DNA from: Prochlorococcus sp. MIT 0701
GTDB lineage: Bacteria > Cyanobacteriota > Cyanobacteriia > PCC-6307 > Cyanobiaceae
Length of the DNA: 64,000 nt
NCBI RefSeq assembly: GCF_000760295.1
Contig: NZ_JNBA01000027.1
Location: forward strand, 124,001 to 188,000
Direction of reading: 5' to 3'
Below are positions 55,347 through 64,000 of this stretch, one piece after another (position 1 is the stretch's first letter; every line of letters starts with the position of its first letter). A program made the translations under genes and the position numbers. The notes below the pieces were generated by a model. It made no database searches and was not told the origin of the DNA. It saw only the letters and a list, made by a program, of their open reading frames with translations.

Positions 55347-56540
55347 ATGGTCAAGAGAAATGAATTCTCTTCTGCATTGATTATTAGACTCTTCGATAAA
55401 ATCACGATTCGAGGCATCTTTTTAACATTTTTTGGAATAGGAGCAGGCGCTTGTGCTTTTATCATTTATCAAAATATGCAAGGTGTCAACTGTAACAATC
55501 GGCCACTAATCGGAAGCTACTATTATCCTTGGTACACGATTGAGAGATGGAAGTGGGGCCAAGATGTTATGGGAAAGCCACTTCTAGGGCCTTACAATAA
55601 CAGCGATCAAAAAGTTATCAACAAACATATTGATTGGGCACAAGATGCAGGAATAGATTATTTTATTTATTCCTGGCTAGGAACAAATAAAAAAGAGCAT
55701 GGGCCAGAAAGCAAAATTACTGATAACTTCATTAGGCAAACAAGCAAAGTGAATTATAAAATTATGCCCCTTTATGAAACACCCTTAGCGCTCAATCAAT
55801 CACCCGACAACATAGATTTTGATCAAAAATACTGGCCACGCGTGAATGCAGGTGATCAGTTTATCAAAGATATGCTTGCCTTTTCAAACCAGGCTCACAA
55901 TTCAGAACACTTCCTTCGTATCAATAATTGCCCTAGAGTCGCAATATATTTAGCGCGCAATATGCTCAATCAAGATAAATACTTCAATAAGCTCAAAAAA
56001 GCATTAGCTAACAGAAATCAATGTTTAGATTTTACTGCTGACGTATCATTCTGGAATTCCAGTGACAAGCCTTTGGCAAGAAGCAATCAATCTTCTGAAC
56101 ATCAGTGGGCATGGTTAGCGAATAATTTCTCAGCAGTATTTGGCTATAATATGTATAGCCACGATATTAATGTTTATGAAATACAAGGGGATCTTGCATT
56201 TGATAAAATCTTTCTAAAGGCAAAATCTGTCAATCAAAAAAAATGGGAAAAGCGATCTCATGATGTAGGGCTTAAATACCACTATTCGATTCAGCCTGGT
56301 TATGACGACAGACCCCTAAGAGGCAATGAACGACCAGCAGCACCATCTTCTGAAAAATTCTTATTAAAAGACTGGGAGCGAATTTATGCTAGCTTATCAA
56401 AAGATGATCATATATTAATCACTTCATTTAATGAGTGGTATGAAGGGACTGCTATTGAGCCAACCAAAAAAGATGGGACCTCATTGATTGCAGCAAATCG
56501 CAAGGCAGCTGATGCTATTAAACGAAAATTTTGCAATTAA
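55347..56540 (+). CDS. Membrane-anchored GH99-like glycoside hydrolase
   Basis: A 397-residue protein with one N-terminal helix at about residues 21-41 (IRGIFLTFFGIGAGACAFII) that would anchor it with the body in the periplasm. The body starts IGSYYYPWYTIERWKWG, includes HIDWAQDAGIDYFIYSWLG and ends with ITSFNEWYEGTAIEPTKKDG. These three segments are characteristic of GH99 endo-alpha-mannosidase/WbsX-like proteins, where the SFNEWYEG region carries an active-site acidic residue. It may trim or remodel a mannose-rich chain. It follows a 228-base AT-rich gap with no other feature. Confidence 0.75.
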   Translation: MVKRNEFSSALIIRLFDKITIRGIFLTFFGIGAGACAFIIYQNMQGVNCNNRPLIGSYYYPWYTIERWKWGQDVMGKPLLGPYNNSDQKVINKHIDWAQDAGIDYFIYSWLGTNKKEHGPESKITDNFIRQTSKVNYKIMPLYETPLALNQSPDNIDFDQKYWPRVNAGDQFIKDMLAFSNQAHNSEHFLRINNCPRVAIYLARNMLNQDKYFNKLKKALANRNQCLDFTADVSFWNSSDKPLARSNQSSEHQWAWLANNFSAVFGYNMYSHDINVYEIQGDLAFDKIFLKAKSVNQKKWEKRSHDVGLKYHYSIQPGYDDRPLRGNERPAAPSSEKFLLKDWERIYASLSKDDHILITSFNEWYEGTAIEPTKKDGTSLIAANRKAADAIKRKFCN

Positions 56541-56695
56541 TGAATTCTTAATGCTTGATAGCATTTATGCATGGAACCAATTCATTGGCAATGCAATACT
56601 TTAATGGCTTCAATAAACTACAATTACCATAGTATCTAGAAGAATAACGTTTACTCTATTGATCTGAATCAAACCGGCTCTTTCTTTGTACAGTC

Positions 56696-58405
56696 TTGAA
56701 AAGCATCAGGAAACTCTGCCCCCCCCTGAAGAACAAAATCAAAACTTCAATGACCGGAACTAATTATTTTTCGAGTAAATATGTGGTCAACTTTTTAGTA
56801 AACTTAATTTTACTCCTAACTGGTGCTTACTACTTGGTATGCACTTTATTTCCAGGCAGCATGAATGGAGATATGATTGTTCAATTTATAGCCTCCATCA
56901 ACAATCCAACCCTATTTTTCTGGGGGCAAGACCGGCTATTTTCGCTAACAACATTTCTACTTATTCCATTCCATAATATTGAACTGAATCTATTTCTGGG
57001 GACATTTATAAATGCAATCTACTTTTCGGGAATATTACTTTTTACTTGCTGCTTATATAGCGAAAAAGCCTTAAAGAAAGCTAGTCTATTTTTCACTTCT
57101 TTATTAGCGGTTAAGATTATAATTCCAGATACTCAGCTATTTCTATTTGCCAAAGCAGCTCAACCCTACGCCTCGTCAATGCTTTTTTTATCATTAGCTT
57201 TTTTTACTTTATTGCGAACACGGTACAACAAGAACAGAATTTTTATATTCATAATATCTATATTAGTTGTCATAATTAGTTTTCTATTAAATCCACTTAG
57301 CTTGACCTATGCATTAAGTTTTCCAATAGCTTGTCGAATTTTTGATCCCACTTCAAAAGGTAATAGCCATATTTTGCGACGTGTAGAACTGCAATGGATG
57401 ATAATAATAATAATATCAATTGTTATATTCGCAATAGTAAGGTATTTATATATTGAACATTACTCTATATCTAGTACCTCATTAAATCTATCCTTGTCAA
57501 ACGCTATCGATGCAATTCCAGCTTCATCTAAAAGATTTATAGCATCCTTTGCCGGAAACTTGCTTAATCTCTATGCATCACTAATAGCAATCTTGGCATG
57601 CATTCTAGTTCCTATTGGAAGCTTAATGATGCCTAAAAGAAACATGAATACTAGAAACGAGCTAAGCAAAAAAAATGTTCTTGCATTCAATTATTTGAGT
57701 TGCATATACTACGCAGCAATAATTTTTAATATGATGGCCATAGTCCCAGCCTTTTTATCCGAGCATGTAGCAATCAATGGATATGGTTTGCGCTACTTTT
57801 TTCCAATATATTTCGCAATAATTGCAGGTATTATTGCAATCATGGGTGTATTGATATCCATAGCATCAGATTTTTTTAGCCAATATTCTTTTGAGCCTTT
57901 GTTCGCTATTATAGGATTATCGCTTGCAATAACACTTTACTCCTTTAGACCTATTCCTCAAATCACATCCTATAAACAATTCTCGAATATAGTGCCGGCA
58001 TACGATTATATCAACAATAGTTCACATGATACATCATTGATTACAGGCAACTATTGGTATATGTGGCCATTCAAAGCATATTCACTATATAAGGGAGAAA
58101 ATGTTCCAATAATTGTAGGTCGATCAGAATTTGACCCTATATCAAAACAAATGCATGAGAAGTTAGAGCATTCCATACAAGCAAATAATTCATTCAGCTA
58201 CCTCTGCATCTCAAGCAAAAAGCTTGAAACAGACGAATGTCGCTGGGGCTCTCTTGAAAACTTAGCGCTTCAGAGTGATGATGCAGGATCTAAATGGAGG
58301 AAAAATTTTCAGACTTTGTTCCAATCAAGAGACAAAACAAATGTCGGAAGAACAATTCATGTGCATTTGATTGATTATAAATACGCTGACAATTTAATCA
58401 ATTAA
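56696..58405 (+). CDS. Large polytopic membrane protein of unknown family
   Basis: A 569-residue protein from the TTG at 56696, or 551 from the ATG at 56750. It has about ten to twelve hydrophobic helices and a soluble C-terminal region of about 130 residues. GSMNGDMIVQFIASINNP after helix 1 recalls a GT-C loop with an acidic residue. Its DNA is the most AT-rich in the window. A run of eight C (56719-56726) lies between the two candidate starts. Not recognised further; a periplasmic glycosyltransferase is the likeliest guess. Confidence 0.6.
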   Translation: MKSIRKLCPPLKNKIKTSMTGTNYFSSKYVVNFLVNLILLLTGAYYLVCTLFPGSMNGDMIVQFIASINNPTLFFWGQDRLFSLTTFLLIPFHNIELNLFLGTFINAIYFSGILLFTCCLYSEKALKKASLFFTSLLAVKIIIPDTQLFLFAKAAQPYASSMLFLSLAFFTLLRTRYNKNRIFIFIISILVVIISFLLNPLSLTYALSFPIACRIFDPTSKGNSHILRRVELQWMIIIIISIVIFAIVRYLYIEHYSISSTSLNLSLSNAIDAIPASSKRFIASFAGNLLNLYASLIAILACILVPIGSLMMPKRNMNTRNELSKKNVLAFNYLSCIYYAAIIFNMMAIVPAFLSEHVAINGYGLRYFFPIYFAIIAGIIAIMGVLISIASDFFSQYSFEPLFAIIGLSLAITLYSFRPIPQITSYKQFSNIVPAYDYINNSSHDTSLITGNYWYMWPFKAYSLYKGENVPIIVGRSEFDPISKQMHEKLEHSIQANNSFSYLCISSKKLETDECRWGSLENLALQSDDAGSKWRKNFQTLFQSRDKTNVGRTIHVHLIDYKYADNLIN

Positions 58406-58472
58406 ACAGTCAAACGGCAAGAGATAATCAATGGTTTTCTATAACCATCCAGTCAGGCTTGTCTAACTTCAC

Positions 58473-59152
58473 CTTAAAACAGCCAAAACCAGTTTTCTTG
58501 GCACTTACAATATGCTGGGCCTCCCTCGCAGGGTAGGCGCACGCCTACTACTTGCCAGCACCAGTGAAGTCTACGGAGACCCAGAAATTCACCCCCAAAC
58601 CAAAAGTGACCAAGGTTGCGTCAACACGATTGGGATTCGCAGCTGTTAAGACGAGGGTAAACGCATCGCCGAAACACTCTGCTTCGACTATCAGCGAATG
58701 CACGGCACTGAAATCAGAGTGATGCGCATCTTCAACACCTATGGCCCTCGCATGTTGCCCGATGACGGCAGGCTGGTGAGCAACTTCATCATGCAAGCAC
58801 TTCGTGGCGAACCACTAACCATCTACAGAGATGGCAGCCAAACACGTTCGTTCTGTTACGTGGATGATCTCATTGGAGGCATGATTCTGCTAATGAGAAG
58901 TGAAAACCCCGGACCCATCAACATCGGCAATCCCCGTGAATTCACGATCAGGGGCCTGGCAGAATTAATTCGCAATCGCATCCAACCAAACCTGCAGCTC
59001 ATTTCAAAACCATTACCTCAAGATGATCCAATACAACGCCAAACATTAATCGACTTAGCCCAAAAAACCTGGACTGGGAGCCATTGATTCAACTTGAAGA
59101 TGGCCTAACAAGAACAATCGACTAGTTTCGTGAACAGCTGGGGAACAATTGA
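58473..59152 (+). pseudogene. Decayed UDP-glucuronate decarboxylase
   Basis: Translation from 58473 reads [18 protein letters not shown] and continues collinearly with the intact UXS at 52193, but the first 87 or so codons, including the NAD-binding loop, are absent. An in-frame TAA at 58647-58649 replaces the codon of the catalytic tyrosine (SC-stop-DEGKR against SCYDEGKR). A one-base loss in the A-run near 59062-59067 shifts the frame; in the restored frame DWEPLIQLEDGL is readable, followed by a TAG at 59123 and the likely original stop at 59150. A shorter frame starting at 58698 is only the 3' remnant. It is more GC-rich than the functional copy. Confidence 0.92.
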
Positions 59153-59335
59153 GCAATGGAATTTATCCTGGCCGAGGCAAGTTCAAGCATTAGCGATCAA
59201 CTAGACAACCCCAACTATCCAAATGAAGCATCAGGGATAACTCGGAGCTGCTGCACAGAAGCACAAAAGAAAATATTGATTCTGTGCTCGACAAGGCAAA
59301 ACCCTAACAAACGTCTAAGGATGTTAATATAGCAA

Positions 59336-60460
59336 GTGATTAACCAATGCTTCGAGATGGCAGAGACTGCCAGCTTATCAATAATATTACCTGCTTTCAA
59401 TGAAAGGGATAATATTTGCTCCATCATCGAATCAATCATTGATCTATCCTTGCAATATAAGCTAGAGATTATCGTTGTAGATGATGATTCGCCAGATGGT
59501 ACCTCTGAGGTGGTATTGGAATTGGCTCGACAATATTCATTTATCCGATTAGTTAGGCGTGTAGGCAGAAGTGGCCTTTCCAGCGCTATCAAAGAAGGGC
59601 TCTTAAATGCTTGCCATGAATATGCTCTTGTCATGGATTGCGATGGTCAACATCCTACGTCAGTCATCAAACAAGCAATAAGTCATCTACGAAGCAATGG
59701 CTTAGATCTTGTTGTTGGCAGCAGGTTTCTGCAAGGGTCTGTAATCAATGGTCTCACCAATGATCGGGAAAGTGCTTCTACTTTTGCAAACTTTCTTGCC
59801 AAAAAAAGTCTCTCAAAAAGATATCGCCATCTAACTGATTACATGAGTGGATTTTTTGCAGTCGACTTGAAGCAGGCCATGCCAATCATTCGCTCTGTTG
59901 ATGTCAATGGCTTTAAGTTCTTATATGAATTACTAGCCAAAAGTAATGGAGCATTATTAGTTGGCGAGGTACCCCTGATCTTCGAGAAGAGGCTTCATGG
60001 AAGCTCTAAACTGGATATCGCAGTCGCATGGGATTTCTTATTATCATTTCTACATTCAATCAGCTTAAAGCTTATTCCTCGTCGCGCAATAAGCTTTGCG
60101 CTCGTTGGCCTAAGTGGTGTTTTTGTACAGCTATTTAGTGTTTTCATTCTTACCAATATACTTGCCCATTCCTTCCAATCCTCTCTACCTATTGCTGTCA
60201 TATTAGCAGCAACATCCAATTACTTAATCAACAATATTTTGACTTTTAGGTTTGCACGTCTTAATGGCTTAAAATTAATAAAGGGCCTTACAAAGTTTTT
60301 ACTTGTTTCCTCTTTACCATTCGTGGCAAATATTGGCTTGGCATCTGCTTATTACGAGCACATCTCTTCCAACGAGCTGATCGCACAACTGCTTGGGATC
60401 ATCTTTGCCTTTACTTGGAACTATGTGGCAAGCAGCAAATTTGTTTGGAATACTCCATAG
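59336..60460 (+). CDS. DPM1/GtrB-like glycosyltransferase fused to a GtrA domain
   Basis: A 374-residue fusion. Residues about 10-230 are a GT2 polyprenyl-phosphate glycosyltransferase: LSIILPAFNERDNICSIIES, IIVVDDDSPDGTSEVV and VMDCDGQHPTSVI with the DxD motif, then MSGFFAVDLKQAMP and KRLHGSSKLD. Residues about 240-374 are a four-helix GtrA domain (ISFALVGLSGVFVQLFSVFI; NYLINNILTFRFARLNG; WNYVASSKFVWNT). The start is GTG at 59336 or, more probably, ATG at 59354. This DPM1-GtrA order is known in bacteria and joins donor synthesis and flipping in one chain. Confidence 0.88.
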   Translation: MINQCFEMAETASLSIILPAFNERDNICSIIESIIDLSLQYKLEIIVVDDDSPDGTSEVVLELARQYSFIRLVRRVGRSGLSSAIKEGLLNACHEYALVMDCDGQHPTSVIKQAISHLRSNGLDLVVGSRFLQGSVINGLTNDRESASTFANFLAKKSLSKRYRHLTDYMSGFFAVDLKQAMPIIRSVDVNGFKFLYELLAKSNGALLVGEVPLIFEKRLHGSSKLDIAVAWDFLLSFLHSISLKLIPRRAISFALVGLSGVFVQLFSVFILTNILAHSFQSSLPIAVILAATSNYLINNILTFRFARLNGLKLIKGLTKFLLVSSLPFVANIGLASAYYEHISSNELIAQLLGIIFAFTWNYVASSKFVWNTP

Positions 60461-60861
60461 CCAAATCACTTCTGCTCTTCATTCGTGATACACAAAATAT
60501 TTTAGGGTAATGCCATTTCAGACTTGCGATTGATGTGATGCATCTATCTCGAATGACTCAACATAGTCTCTAGCTATTCTATATACTCTCGATACAGATT
60601 TTCATTTATAGAAAACTTACTTCACTTCAGTCCGCAGATCGAGAAATGATCAATTTGCTGATATGCATTCAACTCTAGGTTCACATCGTAATGCCCCTTG
60701 AAAAAATCGCTAAATGCAACAATCCTAAGTGATGATTGAAAGGCTCATGATGTCAAAGGGAGCTTGGATTGAGTTTGTCTTCTCTATACGTAATGCCTGC
60801 ACGATTGCATCTGGGTTCAGCAACAGTCTTGTCAAAGCGCACTAAACCTATCCAAATGAAC
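60461..60861. other. Intergenic region closing the glycan island
   Basis: About 400 bases, AT-rich at first and then returning to the GC content of the flanking core near 60750. No gene, RNA or flanking repeat that would mark an integration edge could be seen. Confidence 0.4.
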
Positions 60862-61134
60862 TCAACTTTGAACAGATCCAGGAGGTTCCAGGCGTACCGC
60901 AAACCACTGCAGGCATAGACCTTGGCCCACCTCCAGCTCACAAGCGGTATCAAGCAACCGCTGGGCCGCTGAAACGAGTGAGTTCTGACTCTGCAAATCC
61001 TCTGGCAAGACATCCAAACTCTGTAGCCAAATCTGTAACCAAACAAGTGTGTCAGCAGCGCTCAGAAGCCGCTCAGGCTGGCCAGGCTCCAACACGACGT
61101 AGTGATCAGAATCACGAATCAAGGGATCAGACAT
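60862..61134 (-). CDS. Hypothetical protein, about 90 aa
   Basis: Starting at the ATG at 61134 the protein begins MSDPLIRDSDHYVVLEPG and continues QPERLLSAADTLVWLQIWL, a soluble, leucine- and glutamate-rich helical sequence without cysteines in the first half. An ATG at 61167 would add 11 residues. Its regular composition and codon use support a real gene, possibly a picocyanobacterial conserved hypothetical; I do not know its function. It follows the GST-family gene in the same direction, 3 to 36 bases away depending on the start. Confidence 0.65.
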   Translation of the reverse strand: MSDPLIRDSDHYVVLEPGQPERLLSAADTLVWLQIWLQSLDVLPEDLQSQNSLVSAAQRLLDTACELEVGQGLCLQWFAVRLEPPGSVQS

Positions 61135-61170
61135 TAGAAAGCCATTTCTGGATCGGTGTTCAAGCAAGGC

Positions 61171-61896
61171 TCATAGGGCTGAGTCATCCGTCTCAAGCAA
61201 TGACAACTCAAGCTGATCCCTCCAGTGGAATAAGGGCTGCAGCCGCGGGTGATCACTCAGGCCGAACACACCTTTACCGGCAAGTGCTGCCCCAGCCGAG
61301 GCTGGAAAACGCATTAAAGAAATCTGAGCGGCTACAGCTAAATCAGCCAGGCTCATCGCATCTCCTACTAGCCAGGACCTTTTCTGCATCAAATCAGCCA
61401 ATTGTTCGAGGCTCGTTAATAACTCAACCCTCTCTGCCTGGCCAATGATCTCAGAGGCACCGTTCAACAAACCCCCCGGGAGATCTCCCATGACCTGACG
61501 CAAGGGAGTTGGCAGATCTTCTGGAAGAAGAGCTAAACGCAACTCAGAGTCCAAGGCTGCAGCCTGCAACAAAGCTGACCGGCCTGCCCGCGCCAATGTC
61601 GTATCAGCCCAATCTTCAATCAAGTACACCTGCGCGGCCTGCTGTGGATCAACCGGAATGAGGGGTGGTTCCGGCTGCTTAGCCTCGAGATGTCGAGCAA
61701 TGGTGCTGGAATCTGCCAAAACAACATCGCCATCGACAAGTACCGGGACCTGACGCTGACCTGACAAGCGAAACACGTTGAGCTGTCCTAACCCGGGGGT
61801 AACTTCCACCACCTGGTAAGTCAAACCCTTGGCCTGCAAGACCATCCGCACCTTGAGACAGAAGGCGGAATGGCGGAATTGATGCAGTTCCATCAT
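61171..61896 (-). CDS. Glutathione S-transferase family protein
   Basis: A 241-residue GST. The thioredoxin-like N-terminus reads MELHQFRHSAFCLKVRMVL with a SAFC active-site region, QRQVPVLVDGDVVLADSSTIARHLE is the glutathione gamma-glutamyl binding segment, and the all-helical C-terminal domain ends with SWLVGDAMSLADLAVAAQIS, the N-capping-box motif. The start is one of two consecutive ATGs. Substrate unknown; roles in peroxide or electrophile detoxification are typical. Confidence 0.85.
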   Translation of the reverse strand: MMELHQFRHSAFCLKVRMVLQAKGLTYQVVEVTPGLGQLNVFRLSGQRQVPVLVDGDVVLADSSTIARHLEAKQPEPPLIPVDPQQAAQVYLIEDWADTTLARAGRSALLQAAALDSELRLALLPEDLPTPLRQVMGDLPGGLLNGASEIIGQAERVELLTSLEQLADLMQKRSWLVGDAMSLADLAVAAQISLMRFPASAGAALAGKGVFGLSDHPRLQPLFHWRDQLELSLLETDDSAL

Positions 61897-62536
61897 CGTT
61901 TACTCTGCCAAAAGAACGGCAGAGTAGCTAACAGCTTCAAAAGCCCGCTAAGGCAAAGAGAGCAATAATCGCATTTCACTTTCGGCTGAGAGTGGAAAAT
62001 GAAAAGAGCTGTTGTATACAGATTCAATCAAGTCAGGTCAATACAATCGGCTTTGAAAGTTAGCCAAATGACTGTATTTCAAGACACTAATCATACAGTT
62101 TCTTCTAGGTAAATAATTCAATTTAGCAACCGCAAATGGTGCATGCTGAGCAATAAATCAACAGAAATTTGCGACGCACCGAAGAGAAGTGTTCCAGATT
62201 TCTTCCCCTTTAAAGGCTTCGCCAATTGCCTTTTCTTGAGCAACGCTGAATGCGGCTATCGCCAGAATGGCCGCAGGAACTGAGCTGAGATCTGACCCCC
62301 CGCTCGCCGCTCTAAGCAAAAGAGACAACAGCAAGCCCTAAGGCGCTGCTCTGCGCTATCTAAAAGGAACTGCCGCAGTGGCTTCTGCCTCACTAAACTA
62401 ACGTTGTATAGCTGGTCACACTGCAGATGCACGCTAACCGCAAGCTTCACTCTCAGGTGATCTGTGACTTCAGAAGTAGATTCATCCTAACTTTGCGCTA
62501 ACCCTTTTCCCCAATAAACCCCTGCAATAACTGAAG
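61897..62536. other. Long intergenic region, no supported gene
   Basis: About 640 bases between divergent genes. A minus-strand 64-codon frame (62256-62450) is cysteine- and arginine-rich, unlike real proteins here. A different minus-strand frame around 62160-62300 reads VPAAILAIAAFSVAQEKAIG, which looks protein-like but has no clear start and adjoins a run of six C; it could be a gene remnant. No RNA was recognised. Confidence 0.4.
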
Positions 62537-62743
62537 ATGAGAGAGTTATTTCTCAACTTGTCACGCTATCCGCGATACATCATCGCCTTCTGTCTTGGTT
62601 TGCTCAACAACTACATCGAGCCACTGGCCAAGCGACGCAGTAATCCCGTGACTGCAATAGCCATCATTGGGGCTATAACAAGTGGATTAATCAGCATTTT
62701 CTTAATCATGCATGCCATGGTGTACCCAACATCACCGATATAG
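62537..62743 (+). CDS. DUF751 family small membrane protein
   Basis: A 68-residue protein beginning [20 protein letters not shown], with a second hydrophobic helix ([20 protein letters not shown]). The RYPRY motif and two short helices match DUF751, a small family found in cyanobacteria and some plastids; function unknown. Its stop lies two bases before rbfA, so it probably heads an operon with rbfA and the GH3 gene. Confidence 0.8.
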   Translation: MRELFLNLSRYPRYIIAFCLGLLNNYIEPLAKRRSNPVTAIAIIGAITSGLISIFLIMHAMVYPTSPI

Positions 62744-62745
62744 AT

Positions 62746-63174
62746 ATGGCACCTGGGCGACGGGTGGAACGGGTCGCTGCCCTAATCCGCAGAGAAACAA
62801 GCGAACTCCTAATCCATGGCATCCGCGACGAACGGGTGCATCAGGGCATGGTGAGTATTACGAATGTGGAAGTCTCCGGAGATCTGCAACACTGCAAGAT
62901 TTTTGTGAGCATTTATGGTGAAGAGATCCAACGCTCTGAAGTGCTAGAGGGGCTAGAAGCCGCCAGTGGTTTCCTCAGGGGAGAGCTTGGCCGCAGATTG
63001 CAGATGCGACGTGCACCGGAAGTGCACTTTCATTTGGATCGCGGAATCGAGAAAGGAGCTTCGGTACTGAATCTTCTTGAGCAATTGGAACAACAGAGAG
63101 AAACCATTGGAGAAGTGCAACCAGGGAGTGACAAACCAACGACTTACGAGACAACAACTGTCAACAAAACGTGA
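62746..63174 (+). CDS. rbfA: Ribosome-binding factor A
   Basis: Small KH-fold protein that helps 16S rRNA 5' end maturation and cold adaptation. The 142-residue protein begins [20 protein letters not shown], has [20 protein letters not shown] in the middle and [20 protein letters not shown] near the end, all typical. A polar tail of about 25 residues follows. The ATG at 62746 is two bases after the DUF751 stop; its own stop overlaps the GTG of the GH3 gene (GTGA). Confidence 0.93.
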   Translation: MAPGRRVERVAALIRRETSELLIHGIRDERVHQGMVSITNVEVSGDLQHCKIFVSIYGEEIQRSEVLEGLEAASGFLRGELGRRLQMRRAPEVHFHLDRGIEKGASVLNLLEQLEQQRETIGEVQPGSDKPTTYETTTVNKT

Positions 63175-64000
63175 ACCCGCCGATCCAGAGCCCCCTTCGA
63201 CGTCAAGTCGCTGAGTTGCTGGTGGTGCGAGCAAGTGGTCATGCCAGCGATGACCAACGTCGTTACCCAAAATGGGAACTAAGCAACGCTGAACTAAAAC
63301 GTCTTCTCGGTGAAGGTGTGGGCGGCGTGATTTTGCTGGGCGGCACAAGCACCGAAATCAGGCATCGCTGCAAGAGACTTAGACAATGGGCGAAAGCACC
63401 CCTCCTGTTATGTGCCGATGTGGAAGAGGGTGTCGGTCAACGCTTTGAAGGCGGCACTTGGCTCGTACCGCCCATGGCCCTTGGACGGCTCTATCAAGAA
63501 GACCAACGTCGTGCTGTCAATCTGGCCGAGCGCTACGGCCGCTGTACAGGACACCAAGCTCGACGCTGCGGACTCAATTGGGTGTTAGCACCCGTCTGCG
63601 ATGTCAACAACAACCCAGCCAACCCTGTCATCAATGTGCGGGCATGGGGAGAAGACACTGCCACCGTCTCTTCTTTGGCCTGTGCATTCCAACAAGGCCT
63701 TGCAGCAGAAGGTGTGCTGGGATGCGCCAAACACTTCCCAGGTCACGGCAATACGGGAATGGATTCCCATCTGCAGTTGCCTGTACTGGATTACAACCTC
63801 CACCAGCTTATGGAGCTTGAACTCTTGCCTTTCCAGGCCGTCATGAAAGCCGGCATCGACAGCATCATGACGGCCCATCTGTTGATGCGAAGCCTCGACG
63901 CCTGCTATCCGGCGACCCTATCTCCAGCTGTTCTCCAAGACCTTTTACGTCGCCAACTGAAGTTCGAGGGCTTGGTCGTGACCGATGCCCTGGTCATGCA
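63171..64000 (+). CDS. GH3 family glycoside hydrolase, NagZ-like, 3' end outside window
   Basis: The frame is open from the GTG at 63171, overlapping the rbfA stop, to the window edge (276 codons). It begins [20 protein letters not shown] and contains [30 protein letters not shown], and [20 protein letters not shown], the His-Asp-containing loop typical of NagZ beta-N-acetylhexosaminidases, followed by [12 protein letters not shown] and LVVTDALVM, where the catalytic Asp lies. NagZ removes N-acetylglucosamine from muropeptides in peptidoglycan recycling; some GH3 relatives are beta-glucosidases, so the substrate is not certain. Confidence 0.85.
   Translation, partial: MNPPIQSPLRRQVAELLVVRASGHASDDQRRYPKWELSNAELKRLLGEGVGGVILLGGTSTEIRHRCKRLRQWAKAPLLLCADVEEGVGQRFEGGTWLVPPMALGRLYQEDQRRAVNLAERYGRCTGHQARRCGLNWVLAPVCDVNNNPANPVINVRAWGEDTATVSSLACAFQQGLAAEGVLGCAKHFPGHGNTGMDSHLQLPVLDYNLHQLMELELLPFQAVMKAGIDSIMTAHLLMRSLDACYPATLSPAVLQDLLRRQLKFEGLVVTDALVM

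Noticed and set aside
58698-59087. A 129-residue UXS-like gene
   Set aside because: It is only the 3' remnant of a pseudogene downstream of the in-frame TAA; it lacks the NAD-binding loop and the catalytic residues.
60461-60861. Attachment-site repeat at the island edge
   Set aside because: No direct repeat matching the tktA end (51020-51059) or a tRNA gene could be found by eye.
62256-62450. 64-codon minus-strand frame
   Set aside because: Cysteine- and arginine-rich composition with no homology pattern; probably not a gene.

Overview
The window looks like the chromosome of a marine picocyanobacterium. PsaC (photosystem I), an NdhS-type NDH-1 subunit, the glycolate-dehydrogenase subunits GlcE and GlcF, a DUF751 protein, a bacterial type-A RNase P RNA and the order psaC-acpP-fabF-tktA all point there. 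GC content is close to 50% in the housekeeping parts, and the surface-glycan gene load is large. I infer a low-light Prochlorococcus of the MIT9303/MIT9313 kind or a close marine Synechococcus; no marker seen here settles the strain.

Layout. 1-6.5 kb: the 5' part of cca, then all four genes needed to make CMP-KDO (kdsD, kdsC, kdsB, kdsA), interleaved with a sulfotransferase that overlaps kdsC and with a GT-A glycosyltransferase. 6.6-9.8 kb: a second sulfotransferase and the PcrA/UvrD helicase. 9.9-25.6 kb: a surface-polysaccharide region with two O-antigen ligase/polymerase-like proteins, five GT4-type glycosyltransferases (one with a long helical extension), an ABC exporter, a GtrA-YdjC fusion, a GtrB-like polyprenyl-phosphate glycosyltransferase and an unknown membrane protein. 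25.7-28.6 kb: icd and two tandem sulfotransferase paralogs. 28.9-36.4 kb: glcF, a DUF1537 sugar-acid kinase, glcE, an aldose-epimerase-like protein, an alpha/beta hydrolase and a cation/proton antiporter. 36.8-51.0 kb: conserved core (glgP, tRNA-Arg(CCU), rnpB, rnc, ndhS, rimM, manC, glmS, psaC, acpP, fabF, tktA). 51.1-60.5 kb: an AT-rich glycan island with GtrA, GtrB, UDP-glucuronate decarboxylase, two large polytopic membrane proteins, a membrane-anchored GH99-like hydrolase, a dead second UDP-glucuronate decarboxylase and a GtrB-GtrA fusion. 60.9-64.0 kb: a conserved hypothetical protein, a GST-family protein, DUF751, rbfA and the start of a GH3 (NagZ-like) gene.

How it fits together. Much of the window builds and decorates an envelope polysaccharide. 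Sugar precursors come from KdsA-D (CMP-KDO), ManC (GDP-mannose), GlmS (glucosamine-6-P) and UXS (UDP-xylose). GT4/GT2 enzymes assemble chains, the ABC protein exports lipid-linked material, Wzy/WaaL-like proteins polymerise or ligate it, and the GtrA/GtrB pairs probably supply lipid-linked sugars outside the membrane. Four predicted sulfotransferases suggest that some surface glycan is sulfated. These functional links are inferences from family membership and position.

The observations most worth following are: three different GtrA/GtrB gene architectures in one window; the GtrA-YdjC fusion; a UXS pseudogene whose catalytic tyrosine codon is a stop, next to an intact and more AT-rich UXS; sulfotransferases interwoven with KDO genes; and a terminator-like hairpin six bases in front of the glmS start codon.
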